64,000 nucleotides of DNA, taken from positions 742,501 to 806,500 of the forward strand of contig NZ_CP150917.1 in the NCBI RefSeq assembly GCF_039908645.1. Reading direction: 5' to 3'. The notes under the pieces are model-generated. The model ran no database searches and was not told where the DNA came from. It worked only from the letters and a program-made list of their open reading frames with translations. The position numbers and the translations under genes are program-made. The stretch is from Pseudomonas helvetica (GTDB lineage: Bacteria > Pseudomonadota > Gammaproteobacteria > Pseudomonadales > Pseudomonadaceae). Positions 34,471 through 43,459 of this stretch are shown here, piece by piece; within the stretch, counting starts at the first letter, position 1; every line of letters begins with the position of its first letter.

Positions 34471-34758
34471 TCACGCCTGGGCGGCGAAACGCTCGATGGG
34501 GGGCTGTTCGCGGTGCTCGGCTTGCCAGAGATCGTAGTCAGTCTGAACGCCTAGCCAGGTTCTTGCCTTGCCGATACCGGCGCGCTCCAGCCGTACTGCC
34601 AGATCCGGGCTGATAGGGGCATGACCGTGAAGCACCCGCGAGAAATGCGGGCGGGCGTAGCCAAGCCGCTTGGCCAGCTCGGTGATACTGACGCCGAGTT
34701 CCGGCAACACATCCAGCAGAAGTGTTTCGCCAGGGTGTGGCGGGTTGTGCATAGGCAT
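34471..34758 (-). CDS. higA: HigA-family antitoxin (XRE helix-turn-helix)
   Basis: 95 residues. It begins with NPPHPGETLLLDVLPELG, the HigA/VapI start, followed by a helix-turn-helix (SITELAKRLGYARPHFSRVL) and a tail with WLGVQTDYDLWQAE. It should neutralise HigB and repress the operon. The ATG at 34758 has AGGAGG upstream; the frame is open further but without need. It lies 14 bp after the higB stop, with toxin first, as usual for higBA. Confidence 0.87.
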   Translation of the reverse strand: MPMHNPPHPGETLLLDVLPELGVSITELAKRLGYARPHFSRVLHGHAPISPDLAVRLERAGIGKARTWLGVQTDYDLWQAEHREQPPIERFAAQA

Positions 34759-34772
34759 GTCCTGCCTCCTGT

Positions 34773-35051
34773 TCAGTGATAGTCCAGATAGTCGACCAGT
34801 TCGATGTCTGAACCGATAAAGCGAAAAATCAGCCGCCAGTTCCCGGAAACGTTCAGTGACCAATAGGTCTGAAGATCGCCCTTGAGCGGATGCAGGCGCC
34901 AACCGGGAAGGTCCAGGTCGCCCGGGCTCAGTGCACGATCCATGAACGGCAACATGCGGGCCAGGCGTTTCGCATGATCGGTGCGGATCCCACGAGTCGA
35001 ACCGGTTTCATAGAAGCCACGAAGGCCTTTGTGCTGAAAGGATTTGATCAT
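34773..35051 (-). CDS. higB: HigB-family RelE-type toxin
   Basis: 92 residues. The type II RelE/HigB pattern is clear: IKSFQHKGLRGFYETGSTRGI, the GDLDLPGWRLHPLKG turn and the SGNWRLIFRF strand, ending in VDYLDYH. HigB toxins cut mRNA at the ribosome. It is the first gene of the pair. The upstream sequence before 35051 is AT-rich and probably carries the autoregulated promoter. Confidence 0.88.
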   Translation of the reverse strand: MIKSFQHKGLRGFYETGSTRGIRTDHAKRLARMLPFMDRALSPGDLDLPGWRLHPLKGDLQTYWSLNVSGNWRLIFRFIGSDIELVDYLDYH

Positions 35052-35112
35052 GGCGTCAGTGTAAGGCGATACATTACACCTTATGCACTAACTATGTACC
35101 GCCCTGCGTCGC

Positions 35113-36387
35113 CTAAATGCTGCTTTGTTCACCTGGCAAACGCTCGGTACTTGCCTTCGTTTCATCTACCGGCACATGCATACGGTCGCGTTGGGCCAGG
35201 GTCGGGAACAGTTTGATCCATGTCCCGGTGACCAGCAGCGTACCGATTCCGCCCATGACCACCGCCGGTACGGTGCCGAACCAGTGGGCGGTGAGTCCGG
35301 ATTCGAATTCGCCCAACTGGTTCGAGGCACCGATGAACAAGCCGTTCACCGCGCTGACCCGGCCGCGCATTTCGTCCGGGGTTTCCAGTTGCACGAAGGA
35401 CGCGCGGATCACCATGCTGATCATGTCGGCGGCTCCGAGCACCACCAGCACCGCCAGCGAGAACCAGAACGAGGTCGACAGACCGAAGGCGATCGTTGCG
35501 ACGCCGAACACCCCGACGGCGGTGAACATGACCCGTCCGACGTTGCGCTCCACGGCAAACCGCGCCAGCCATAACGACATCAACAAGGCCCCGACCGCTG
35601 GCGCCGAGCGCAGCAGCCCGAGTCCCCAGGGGCCGGTCAGCAGGATGTCCTTGGCAAATACCGGCAGCAGCGCCGTGGCGCCCCCGAGCAATACCGCGAA
35701 CAAATCCAGGGAGATCGCCCCAAGAATGTCCGGGCGGCTGCGAATGAAGCGAATCCCTGCAAGCAATGAATCCAGGGTCGCCTTGCCCTTGTTCAGCGGG
35801 GTTTGTCGTGCGGGCAGGTTGAGCATCAGGCTGCAGGCGATGAGGTACAAAATCACCGTCGGGCCATACACCCAGACGCTGCCGAAGGCATACAGCAAAC
35901 CACCCAGCGCTGGCGCGACGATGGTTGCCGATTGCTGAGCCGACTGGGACGCGGCCACCGCGCGCGGAAACAGTGCACTGGGGACAATCGTCGGCAATAA
36001 GGCCTGGGTGGTCGGCATTTCGAATGAGCGGGCGGCGCCGAGCAGGAACGCGAGGATGAAGATCATCTCGCGGGTGACGTGGTCAGTGGCACTGCCAATC
36101 GCCAGGGCGAGCGCGATCATCGCCTGCACGGACTGGCAGATGGCCGCGACCTTGCGCCGGTCATAGCGGTCTGCCACATGCCCGGTGTGGAGCATGAACA
36201 ACACCCGTGGCGCGAACTCCACGAGCCCGACCAGACCCAGGTCCAGCACGTTGCCGGTGAGTTGGTAGAGATTCCAGCCGATGGCCACGGTAAGCATCTG
36301 GAAACCGCTGGCGGTGAACACCCGCGCCAGCCAGAAGGCAATGAATGGGCGGTGATGGCGCAACAACAGCGGGGCTTGGGTCGGCAT
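35113..36387 (-). CDS. MFS exporter, EntS-like
   Basis: 424 residues with twelve predicted helices. It has the A-motif region GHVADRYDRRKV and the PF05977-type pattern shared with the enterobactin exporter EntS (LGLVGLVEFAPRVLFML, LLGAARSFEMPTTQALLPTIV). No siderophore genes are nearby, so the substrate is open. The ATG at 36387 begins MPTQAPLLLRHHRPFIAFWL. It is monocistronic and divergent from cioAB. Confidence 0.82.
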   Translation of the reverse strand: MPTQAPLLLRHHRPFIAFWLARVFTASGFQMLTVAIGWNLYQLTGNVLDLGLVGLVEFAPRVLFMLHTGHVADRYDRRKVAAICQSVQAMIALALAIGSATDHVTREMIFILAFLLGAARSFEMPTTQALLPTIVPSALFPRAVAASQSAQQSATIVAPALGGLLYAFGSVWVYGPTVILYLIACSLMLNLPARQTPLNKGKATLDSLLAGIRFIRSRPDILGAISLDLFAVLLGGATALLPVFAKDILLTGPWGLGLLRSAPAVGALLMSLWLARFAVERNVGRVMFTAVGVFGVATIAFGLSTSFWFSLAVLVVLGAADMISMVIRASFVQLETPDEMRGRVSAVNGLFIGASNQLGEFESGLTAHWFGTVPAVVMGGIGTLLVTGTWIKLFPTLAQRDRMHVPVDETKASTERLPGEQSSI

Positions 36388-36783
36388 CGGCGGGTAGTTC
36401 TGAGCGAGGAAAAATCGAGATTATCACCAACTTGTAACCTGAAGTTGCGTGTGCGGAGAATTTAGTTAGCTAGACACCTATCCTGAAGCCCGCGTCCTGT
36501 CTTCGCCACAGCCAATACCGCAGCCCTGAACAGAACGGTGAGGCAACCTGTCACGCGGCAAAAGACCACACAGTCGGGCGCTGAAAATGGGACTACTCTT
36601 TCATCGTTACTTGATCCAGATCAAAACCCTTGGTGGATTTGCTCTGACGGCCAGATGGCCAGACTCCCTGCGTTGCGATGGTTGTAAAAAACAACGAATT
36701 TGAATTCGCCACACTCCATAACCGTGGGGGCGGTGGGTGCAGGCTCCCAGCCAGCAGCCGTATTACCAGACAGAGGAAGACTT
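36388..36783. other. Regulatory region between the MFS gene and cioAB
   Basis: 396 bp with no gene. It carries the Anr box at 36611-36624 and the cioA ribosome-binding site GAGGAAGA at 36773-36780. The remainder has no recognisable repeat. Confidence 0.6.
36611..36624. promoter_or_regulatory. Anr/Fnr box upstream of cioAB
   Basis: TTGATCCAGATCAA matches the Fnr/Anr consensus TTGATnnnnATCAA at all fixed positions. It lies 160 bp before the cioA ATG. In P. aeruginosa Anr represses cioAB at low oxygen, so the same control is likely here. Confidence 0.75.
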
Positions 36784-38220
36784 ATGTTCGGTTTGGAGGC
36801 ACTTGATCTCGCCCGAATTCAGTTCGCGTTCACCATCTCGTTTCACATCCTGTTCCCGGCGATCACCATCGGCCTGGCGAGTTACCTGGCGGTGCTCGAA
36901 GGCTTGTGGCTGAAGACCCACAACGATACCTACCGTGATTTGTATCACTTCTGGTCGAAGATCTTTGCCGTCAACTTCGGCATGGGCGTGGTCTCCGGAT
37001 TGGTCATGGCCTATCAGTTCGGCACCAACTGGAGCCGCTTCTCGGACTTTGCCGGTTCCGTCACCGGGCCGCTGCTGACCTATGAAGTGCTCACGGCGTT
37101 CTTCCTCGAAGCCGGTTTCCTCGGCGTCATGCTGTTTGGCTGGAACAGGGTCGGGCGCAAGCTGCACTTTTTTGCCACGGTCATGGTGGCTATTGGCACG
37201 CTGATCTCGACGTTCTGGATTCTGGCCTCCAACAGCTGGATGCAAACCCCGCAGGGCTACGAAATCGTTAACGGCCAGGTGATTCCGGTGGATTGGATCG
37301 CGGTGATCTTCAACCCGTCGTTCCCCTACCGCCTGATGCACATGGCTACGGCAGCATTCGTTGCCACTGCATTCTTCGTCGGCTCGTCGGCCGCCTGGCA
37401 CCTGTTGCGCGGCCGTGATAACCCGGCGATCCGCACGATGCTGTCGATGGCCATGTGGATGGCCTTGATCGTTGCACCGATTCAGGCGGTGATCGGCGAC
37501 TTCCACGGCCTCAACACGCTCAAGCATCAGCCGGCAAAAATCGCCGCGATTGAAGGTCACTGGGAAAACGTCGGCAATGAGCCGACCCCGCTGATCCTGT
37601 TCGGCTGGCCGGACATGAAAGCCGAGAAGACCAAATTCGCGGTAGAGATTCCGTACCTGGGCAGCCTGATCCTGACTCACTCGCTGGACAAACAGGTTCC
37701 GGCACTCAAGGAGTTCGCGCCTGAAGACCGGCCGAACTCGACCATTGTGTTCTGGTCGTTCCGGATCATGGTCGGGCTGGGCTTCCTGATGATCTTCACC
37801 GGTCTGTGGAGTCTGTGGCTGCGCAAGCGTGACAGGCTGTATTCGAACCGTGCGTTCCTCTACCTGGCGCTGTGGATGGGGCCATCGGGCCTGATCGCGA
37901 TACTCGCCGGTTGGTTCACTACTGAAATCGGTCGCCAGCCGTGGGTGGTGTACGGGCTGATGCGCACTGCCGATGCTTCATCCATGCACAGTTTCCTGCA
38001 GATGAGCATTACCCTGGCGCTGTTCGTCGTGGTGTATTTCTCGCTGTTCGGGGTCGGTCTTGGCTACATGATGCGCCTGGTGCGCAAAGGGCCGAAGATC
38101 AACGAAGGTGCCGAACCGAGCCACGGTGGTCCCGGGCAGCAACGTACTCCGGCCCGTCCGCTTTCCGCTGCCGATGAAGGCGACGAAAACGGCGACGCCA
38201 GCCTGAACAAGGGGAATTGA
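36784..38220 (+). CDS. cioA: Cyanide-insensitive cytochrome bd-type quinol oxidase, subunit I
   Basis: 478 residues, subunit I of the bd-type oxidase family. The haem-ligand region at His21 (TISFHILFPAITIG) is visible, and further hydrophobic helices follow, including GRQPWVVYGLMRTADA near the end. The quinol-binding loop is short, as in CIO-type oxidases. The C-terminus is a hydrophilic tail. The protein oxidises quinol and reduces oxygen without proton pumping. The ATG at 36784 has GAGGAAGA upstream; the frame is also open to 36700, which would add an unlikely 28 residues. Confidence 0.92.
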   Translation: MFGLEALDLARIQFAFTISFHILFPAITIGLASYLAVLEGLWLKTHNDTYRDLYHFWSKIFAVNFGMGVVSGLVMAYQFGTNWSRFSDFAGSVTGPLLTYEVLTAFFLEAGFLGVMLFGWNRVGRKLHFFATVMVAIGTLISTFWILASNSWMQTPQGYEIVNGQVIPVDWIAVIFNPSFPYRLMHMATAAFVATAFFVGSSAAWHLLRGRDNPAIRTMLSMAMWMALIVAPIQAVIGDFHGLNTLKHQPAKIAAIEGHWENVGNEPTPLILFGWPDMKAEKTKFAVEIPYLGSLILTHSLDKQVPALKEFAPEDRPNSTIVFWSFRIMVGLGFLMIFTGLWSLWLRKRDRLYSNRAFLYLALWMGPSGLIAILAGWFTTEIGRQPWVVYGLMRTADASSMHSFLQMSITLALFVVVYFSLFGVGLGYMMRLVRKGPKINEGAEPSHGGPGQQRTPARPLSAADEGDENGDASLNKGN

Positions 38221-38223
38221 GTC

Positions 38224-39231
38224 ATGGGTATTGATCTTCCGCTGATCTGGGCCGTGATCATCATCTTCGGGATCATGATGTACGTGGTCATGGATGGTTT
38301 TGACCTGGGAATCGGCATTCTCTTCCCCTTCATCAAGGGCCACCGTGACCGCGATGTGATGATGAACACTGTCGCGCCCGTCTGGGACGGTAACGAAACC
38401 TGGCTGGTATTGGGCGGCGCGGCGCTATTTGGCGCCTTCCCGCTGGCGTATTCGGTGGTGCTGTCGGCGCTGTATCTGCCGCTGATCCTGATGCTGATCG
38501 GCTTGATCTTCCGCGGTGTGGCGTTCGAGTTCCGCTTCAAGGCCAAGGACCACAAACGACACATCTGGGACAAGTGCTTCATCGGCGGCTCGCTGACGGC
38601 GACGTTCTTCCAGGGTGTGGCGCTGGGGGCGTTTATCGACGGCATTCCGGTGGTCAATCGGCAGTTCGCGGGCGGCACGCTGGACTGGCTGACACCGTTC
38701 TCGCTGTTCTGTGGCGTGGCGCTGATCGTCGCTTATGCGCTGCTCGGCTGCACCTGGCTGATCATGAAGACCGAAGGCAAGTTGCAAAAGCAAATGCACG
38801 ACCTGGCCCGCCCGCTGGCGTTCGTGGTGTTGGCGGTGACCGGTATCGTCAGTATCTGGACCCCGCTGGCCCATGCCGAGATCGCTGCGCGCTGGTTCAC
38901 CCTGCCGAACCTGTTCTGGTTCCTGCCAGTGCCAATCCTGGTGCTGGTGACGATGTACGGTTTACTGCGTGCTGTGGCGCGTAACGCTCATTACACACCG
39001 TTCCTGTTGACCCTGGTGCTGATTTTCCTCGGTTACAGCGGTCTGGGAATCAGCCTGTGGCCGAACATCGTGCCGCCGTCGATCTCGATCTGGGACGCCG
39101 CCGCACCGCCGCAAAGCCAGGGCTTCATGCTGGTCGGCACCCTGTTCATCATCCCGTTCATTCTGGGCTACACCTTCTGGAGCTACTACGTGTTCCGCGG
39201 CAAGGTGACCCACGAAGACGGTTATCACTAG
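38224..39231 (+). CDS. cioB: Cyanide-insensitive cytochrome bd-type quinol oxidase, subunit II
   Basis: 335 residues. It shows the CydB/CioB features: VVMDGFDLGIGILFPF, the TVAPVWDGNETWLVLGG motif and a series of eight or nine membrane helices. It starts 3 bp after the cioA stop and is in the same operon. It partners CioA in the membrane. Confidence 0.93.
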   Translation: MGIDLPLIWAVIIIFGIMMYVVMDGFDLGIGILFPFIKGHRDRDVMMNTVAPVWDGNETWLVLGGAALFGAFPLAYSVVLSALYLPLILMLIGLIFRGVAFEFRFKAKDHKRHIWDKCFIGGSLTATFFQGVALGAFIDGIPVVNRQFAGGTLDWLTPFSLFCGVALIVAYALLGCTWLIMKTEGKLQKQMHDLARPLAFVVLAVTGIVSIWTPLAHAEIAARWFTLPNLFWFLPVPILVLVTMYGLLRAVARNAHYTPFLLTLVLIFLGYSGLGISLWPNIVPPSISIWDAAAPPQSQGFMLVGTLFIIPFILGYTFWSYYVFRGKVTHEDGYH

Positions 39232-39299
39232 CAGGAGCAAAGCTTGCTCGCGATGGCGTCTTGACAGGCGCCATCAAACCCAGACCGAGGACCGAGGCA

Positions 39300-39467
39300 A
39301 TGGTTAATAAACATTCTTTGCAGGAAATCGAACAGGCTGAAAAGAAGCCGCTCTGGCAGCGGCTTGGCTGGCTGGTAATGATCTGGACCGGCAGCGTACT
39401 GGCGCTGTTTGTCGTAGCCAGCCTGATGCGCATGTTCATGAATGCTGCAGGCCTGACCACTCACTGA
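39300..39467 (+). CDS. DUF2474 small membrane protein of the cio operon
   Basis: 55 residues: a charged N-terminus (QEIEQAEKKPLWQRLGW) and one transmembrane helix (LVMIWTGSVLALFVVASLM). This is the DUF2474 pattern found after bd-type oxidase genes, where small subunits help assembly or stability. It lies 68 bp after cioB and before a terminator. The start at 39300 lacks a strong ribosome-binding site (GAGGCA is nearest). Confidence 0.8.
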   Translation: MVNKHSLQEIEQAEKKPLWQRLGWLVMIWTGSVLALFVVASLMRMFMNAAGLTTH

Positions 39468-39510
39468 TCGACCCGAACATCCCATCCCGTGCTTTGCGGC
39501 ACGGATTTAT

Positions 39511-39537
39511 AACCCTCCACTGGAGGGTTTTTTTTGC
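39511..39537 (+). terminator. Rho-independent terminator after the cio operon
   Basis: AACCCTCCA and TGGAGGGTT pair around a single C, followed by eight or more T. It ends the cioAB-DUF2474 transcript and lies just before the convergent rlmG. Confidence 0.88.
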
Positions 39538-39551
39538 CTGGGCGTTGGCCG

Positions 39552-40676
39552 TTATTTGCGGGCCTTGAGGATCACGAATTTGGGCGTTGCCGCAACCTGC
39601 TCGACACCCCGGAACAGACGCGCCAGTTTGCTGTGATAGCCCAGATGACGGTTGCCGACGATGTACAGCGCGCCGCCCACCACGAGGGCTTCGCGAGCTT
39701 GCTGGAACATCCGCCAGGCGAGGAAGTCCCCGACCACTTGTTGCTGGTGGAAAGGCGGATTGCACAGCACCACGTCCAGCGACTGCGGCTCCTGCCCGGC
39801 CAGACCATCGCCCGCACGCACGATGACTTCGCGCGAACCGAGGGCGGCCCGCCAGTTTTCGGCAGCGGATTGCACGGCCATGAACGATTCGTCCACCAGC
39901 GTGTAGTGGGCTTGAGGGTTTTGCAGGGCGCTGGCGATGGCCAAGACGCCGTTGCCGCAACCCAGGTCGGCGACCCGCGCGTTACCGAGGTTTTTCGGCA
40001 GGTGAGGGAGAAACGCCCGAGTGCCGATGTCCAGGCCTTCGCGACAGAACACGTTGGCGTGGTTGAGTAACTCGATTGCCGGATCGTCGAGTGTGTAGCG
40101 AGTCGGGTAGGGCGACTGCGCGGGTTGCCTGGCATCGGCTGTGGCAATCAGCAAGCGGGCTTTCTTGACCGCCAGCGACGCTTGCACCGGGCCGATGTAG
40201 CGCTCCAGCAGATCGCCGGCTGCCCGCGGCAGGTGTTTGACCATGGCCGCAGCAACCACTTGTGCGCCGGGTGCCAGCTGCGTTTGCAGGCGGATCAGTT
40301 GCTCTTCCAGCAACGCCAGGGTTTTGGGGACGCGGATCAGTACCCGATCGAACGGACCGACCAGTGGCGCACTGGCCGGCAGCACTGACACAACATCAAA
40401 GGGAAGGCCATTGCGTACCAGGTTCTTTTCCAATGCCTGGGCTGCGAGAAACGAATCACCGCTACTGGTGACCTGAGCCTTGCCGACAAGGCTCGCCGCC
40501 AGTGCACCAAAACTGTCATTGAGCACCAGAACCCGGGTATCAGCGTTCGGCTGCTGTTCGGCCAGAAAATTAAGCAGGTACTCGTCAGCCGCATCGAAGG
40601 CTTGCAGCGGTTCGTTCTGCTGTTCGGGCTGGCGGATCAGGTCAAGTTGGGCGAAGGGGCTTTCGAGCAGGGGCAT
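39552..40676 (-). CDS. rlmG: 23S rRNA (guanine-1835-N2)-methyltransferase
   Basis: 374 residues. It has two Rossmann-like halves: a degenerate N-terminal one, and a C-terminal catalytic one with the SAM motif ADLGCGNGVLA and the substrate-base motif LCNPPFHQQ. The length matches the RlmG/RsmC class. The ATG at 40676 begins MPLLESPFAQLDLIRQPE; the frame is open further to 40784, but the extra segment is low in quality. Confidence 0.9.
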   Translation of the reverse strand: MPLLESPFAQLDLIRQPEQQNEPLQAFDAADEYLLNFLAEQQPNADTRVLVLNDSFGALAASLVGKAQVTSSGDSFLAAQALEKNLVRNGLPFDVVSVLPASAPLVGPFDRVLIRVPKTLALLEEQLIRLQTQLAPGAQVVAAAMVKHLPRAAGDLLERYIGPVQASLAVKKARLLIATADARQPAQSPYPTRYTLDDPAIELLNHANVFCREGLDIGTRAFLPHLPKNLGNARVADLGCGNGVLAIASALQNPQAHYTLVDESFMAVQSAAENWRAALGSREVIVRAGDGLAGQEPQSLDVVLCNPPFHQQQVVGDFLAWRMFQQAREALVVGGALYIVGNRHLGYHSKLARLFRGVEQVAATPKFVILKARK

Positions 40677-40879
40677 GGGGCGGGGACTCTGGGTAATCAA
40701 CGGGTGTCCCGCGGTTTTGCACGTATTCAATGCTGGACGGGACCGTCTGAGTGGACTGCGTTGCGGTGTCGTTCGCTTCATCACTCAGAAGGGGCGTAAA
40801 TGGTACGTTTTTTTCCGTCGAATTACTCGCAGGTTTTCCGTCGTGTCCAGCGCTGACAAGCACTGGTATTGGGTCAGGC

Positions 40880-41596
40880 TCAGATATATCTGCACTTCGC
40901 GGCCTGTACCACCGCAGAAATTTTGTTGGTGACACCCAGTTTCTTGATCGCATTGCCTATGTGGAAATTTACCGTACGTTGGGTGATGTTTAGGATTATC
41001 CCGGTTTCCAATGCGTTCTTGCCTTTCGAAGCCCACTTCAGCACATCTGTTTCCCGCGTCGATAATTGAGTCGCGCTCAAGCCGTCCGGATTCTTGCAGG
41101 CCAGCTTTTGCATTGCGAGGACATGCAGCTTATGGCTGATGAACGTTGCATAACCGAGGTTTTCATAGAGTTCGTAAGCCGTGATACGGCAATGGCTTCG
41201 GGCGACGCAGAGCATGCCGCTGCTATGGTTGTTCAGCTCATGTAGCGGCAGCGACCAACCGTGCTGCATGCCTTGACCCGCGAGTGCGCGCCGTAGATCG
41301 GGGACGTTGGCGAAGGTATCACTGTCCCAGAGAATGGGCAGCATTGAATGATTGCAATGAGCTACTATTGGGTCTATTGCGCAGTAGTTGTTTTGTTCAT
41401 AACGGGTGTTCCAGTCAGGTGAGTAATTATTAAGGTTCAGGTCATTGTCACAATGATTTGGCGCATGAGAAGTCATTGAAAACGCACAATATTCGTAGCC
41501 AAGATTATTAAAGAAGCCAAGTGCTATCGTGTAAGCCTTTTCAAGGCTTGACTCATAAATCAGCTGTTTTAACCGAGTCTCCTTCCAGGTATCCAT
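40880..41596 (-). CDS. ppoR: LuxR-family solo regulator with AHL-binding-type domain (PpoR-like)
   Basis: 238 residues. The N-terminal half matches the autoinducer-binding domain: YSPDWNTRYEQNNYCAIDPIV contains the conserved Trp, Tyr, Asp and Pro, followed by ILWDSD (Trp) and the HGWSLPLH segment. The C-terminus is a LuxR HTH (LSTRETDVLKWASKGKNALE, then TQRTVNFHIGNAIKKLGV). No luxI gene is in the window. The position between rlmG and fpr matches, from memory, P. putida ppoR. The ATG at 41596 has GGGAGAAG upstream. The gene is more AT-rich than its neighbours, suggesting different codon selection or transfer. Confidence 0.78.
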   Translation of the reverse strand: MDTWKETRLKQLIYESSLEKAYTIALGFFNNLGYEYCAFSMTSHAPNHCDNDLNLNNYSPDWNTRYEQNNYCAIDPIVAHCNHSMLPILWDSDTFANVPDLRRALAGQGMQHGWSLPLHELNNHSSGMLCVARSHCRITAYELYENLGYATFISHKLHVLAMQKLACKNPDGLSATQLSTRETDVLKWASKGKNALETGIILNITQRTVNFHIGNAIKKLGVTNKISAVVQAAKCRYI

Positions 41597-41939
41597 ACAA
41601 ACTTCTCCCTGTGTTTCGCTTCGTAGGTGTTTATTGGATCCAAAATTGGTACGTTGCGAGTGTAGGGTAAATCCTACAGGTGCGAAGTGAGTTTTTTGCT
41701 CTTGATAGGTTCGCAAAATAAATAACCGGTTATTAGAGAAACAGTACCTGTACAGATCATGCGATTTGCTCCGACATCTGTAGAGATATTAATACTATCT
41801 TTATATTCAGGTTGCGAACCCTGCCTTTAACTCTTTAGTTAACTGTTAGTCATCTGTTGATTAATACCACTACAAATCGGCGGTGTTTCTTCGTCCGGCT
41901 TTGCGGGACACTGGAGCAATCAGACCTATGGAGCGCCCC
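41597..41939. other. AT-rich divergent region between the LuxR solo and fpr
   Basis: 343 bp without a gene, clearly AT-rich, especially 41690-41870. It carries a lux-box-like inverted repeat (41661-41678) and a CTGTACAG palindrome near 41750. The fpr start at 41940 has GGAG 6 bases upstream. Confidence 0.55.
41661..41678. promoter_or_regulatory. lux-box-like inverted repeat before the LuxR solo
   Basis: TGTAGGGTAAATCCTACA has 6-bp arms (TGTAGG/CCTACA) around 6 bp. The arms share CTGTAGG/CCTACAG character with known lux-type boxes. It lies 65 bp upstream of the LuxR-solo start. It may be its autoregulatory site. Confidence 0.5.
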
Positions 41940-42716
41940 ATGACCGCCAGCGCAGAGAAGTTCACCCGACAAACCCTGCTCGATGTCCAGCCACTGACGT
42001 CCAGCCTGTTCACGCTACGTACTACGCGAGATCCGGGTTTTCGTTTTCGTGCCGGGCAATTCGCCCGTTTAGGGGTTACCAAGGCTGACGGCAGCACGGT
42101 TTGGCGCGCCTATTCCATGGTCTCTTCACCCCATGACGAGTTTCTCGAGTTCTTTTCCATCGTCGTTCCGGGTGGCGAATTTACCAGCGAACTGAGTCGT
42201 CTGGAGGTAGGCGATACCTTGATGGTCGACCGTCAGGCCTTTGGTTTCCTGACCCTTGATCGCTTCGTCGATGGGCGTGATCTATGGTTATTGTCCACAG
42301 GGACGGGTATTGCGCCGTTTCTGTCGATCCTGCAGGACTTCGAGGTCTGGGAGAAATTCGAGCGAATCATTCTGGTGTATAGCGTGCGTGAAACGCGGGA
42401 GCTGGCTTATCAGGCGCTGATTGCTGAATTGGAAGAGCGTGAGTATTTGGCGGAGCACGCCCATAAACTGCAATTTATCGCCACGGTTACCCGTGAGCCG
42501 CATCCGCAAGCATTGAGCGGGCGAATCACCCAGTTGATCAACAATGGCGAGCTGGAGCGGGTGGCTGGCGTCGCCATTACGGCCGAACATTCGCGAGTGA
42601 TGCTCTGTGGAAACCCGCAGATGATCGATGACACGCGCAACTTGCTGAAAGCGCGCGACATGCAACTGAGTCTGACTCGGCGACCTGGTCAGGTGGCTGT
42701 GGAAAATTACTGGTAA
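41940..42716 (+). CDS. fpr: Ferredoxin/flavodoxin-NADP+ reductase
   Basis: 258 residues. It has the FAD-binding FRAGQFARLGV and RAYSMVSSP (the RxYS motif), and the NADP-binding LLSTGTGIAPFLSIL. The C-terminus ends in VENYW, as in bacterial class I Fpr. It moves electrons between NADPH and ferredoxin or flavodoxin and helps under oxidative and iron stress. The ATG at 41940 has GGAG upstream; ATG 41928 is possible. It is divergent from the LuxR solo; no finR gene is adjacent. Confidence 0.92.
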   Translation: MTASAEKFTRQTLLDVQPLTSSLFTLRTTRDPGFRFRAGQFARLGVTKADGSTVWRAYSMVSSPHDEFLEFFSIVVPGGEFTSELSRLEVGDTLMVDRQAFGFLTLDRFVDGRDLWLLSTGTGIAPFLSILQDFEVWEKFERIILVYSVRETRELAYQALIAELEEREYLAEHAHKLQFIATVTREPHPQALSGRITQLINNGELERVAGVAITAEHSRVMLCGNPQMIDDTRNLLKARDMQLSLTRRPGQVAVENYW

Positions 42717-42761
42717 TGAAAAACGACGCCATCAGGCGCCGTTTATTTCGCAACCCAGCCT

Positions 42762-43175
42762 TCAGGGCTTATTGTTCTGCGCTTTGAGCAGGTCGCGAAT
42801 CTCGCTCAACAGTTCTTCTTCCTTGGTCGGAACCGGCGGCAGGCTTGGCGCCACAGCCTCTTCACGCTTCAGGCGGTTGATGGCCTTCACGCCCGCGAAG
42901 ATCGCGAACGCGACGATCAGGAAGTCGATGATGCTCTGGATGAATTTGCCGTAGGCCAGCACCACGGCCGGGACAGTGCCTTGACCCGCTTTCAGCGTGA
43001 CCGCCAGGTCCGCGAAGTCCACCCCCCCGATCAGCAGGCCGATTGGCGGCATGACAACATCACCGACAAACGACGAAACGATCTTGCCGAACGCGGCACC
43101 GATGATAATACCGACGGCCATGTCGACCACATTACCTTTGACCGCGAAGGCCTTGAACTCACTGAGCACGCCCAT
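42762..43175 (-). CDS. mscL: Large-conductance mechanosensitive channel
   Basis: 137 residues. It has the MscL signature: [28 protein letters not shown] for the N-terminal amphipathic helix and pore helix TM1 (written here in one piece of the family pattern around residues 6-33), then TM2 ([16 protein letters not shown]) and a C-terminal bundle ([13 protein letters not shown]). It opens under membrane tension to relieve osmotic shock. The stop is 46 bp from the convergent fpr stop. Confidence 0.94.
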   Translation of the reverse strand: MGVLSEFKAFAVKGNVVDMAVGIIIGAAFGKIVSSFVGDVVMPPIGLLIGGVDFADLAVTLKAGQGTVPAVVLAYGKFIQSIIDFLIVAFAIFAGVKAINRLKREEAVAPSLPPVPTKEEELLSEIRDLLKAQNNKP

Positions 43176-43459
43176 AGGTTATTCCTTGTTACAGATGAGG
43201 TTGGTGAACGCAGTGTAAATCAGCAAGTCGGGTCTTGCTCGACACAACTACTTACAGTGCTCGCTGCTATCGACCCGCTTACTGGCAAATAGTTTACAAA
43301 GTGCCATCAATCGCGCGTGAATACGCGCCAACTCACTGATAGACCAGAAAAAACTCTCAATCGACGCATTGCGTTCTTTCTATTTATGTTTTGACTGTCT
43401 GGTCACTAGCCTCTGTTCAGCGCACCTGGATGCGCTACACAAAACCAGAGGAGTTCGAC

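Noticed and set aside
43260..43459. OxyR site upstream of katB
   Set aside because: ATAG-like pieces occur near 43288 and 43340, but they do not form the four-part spacing well enough to call.
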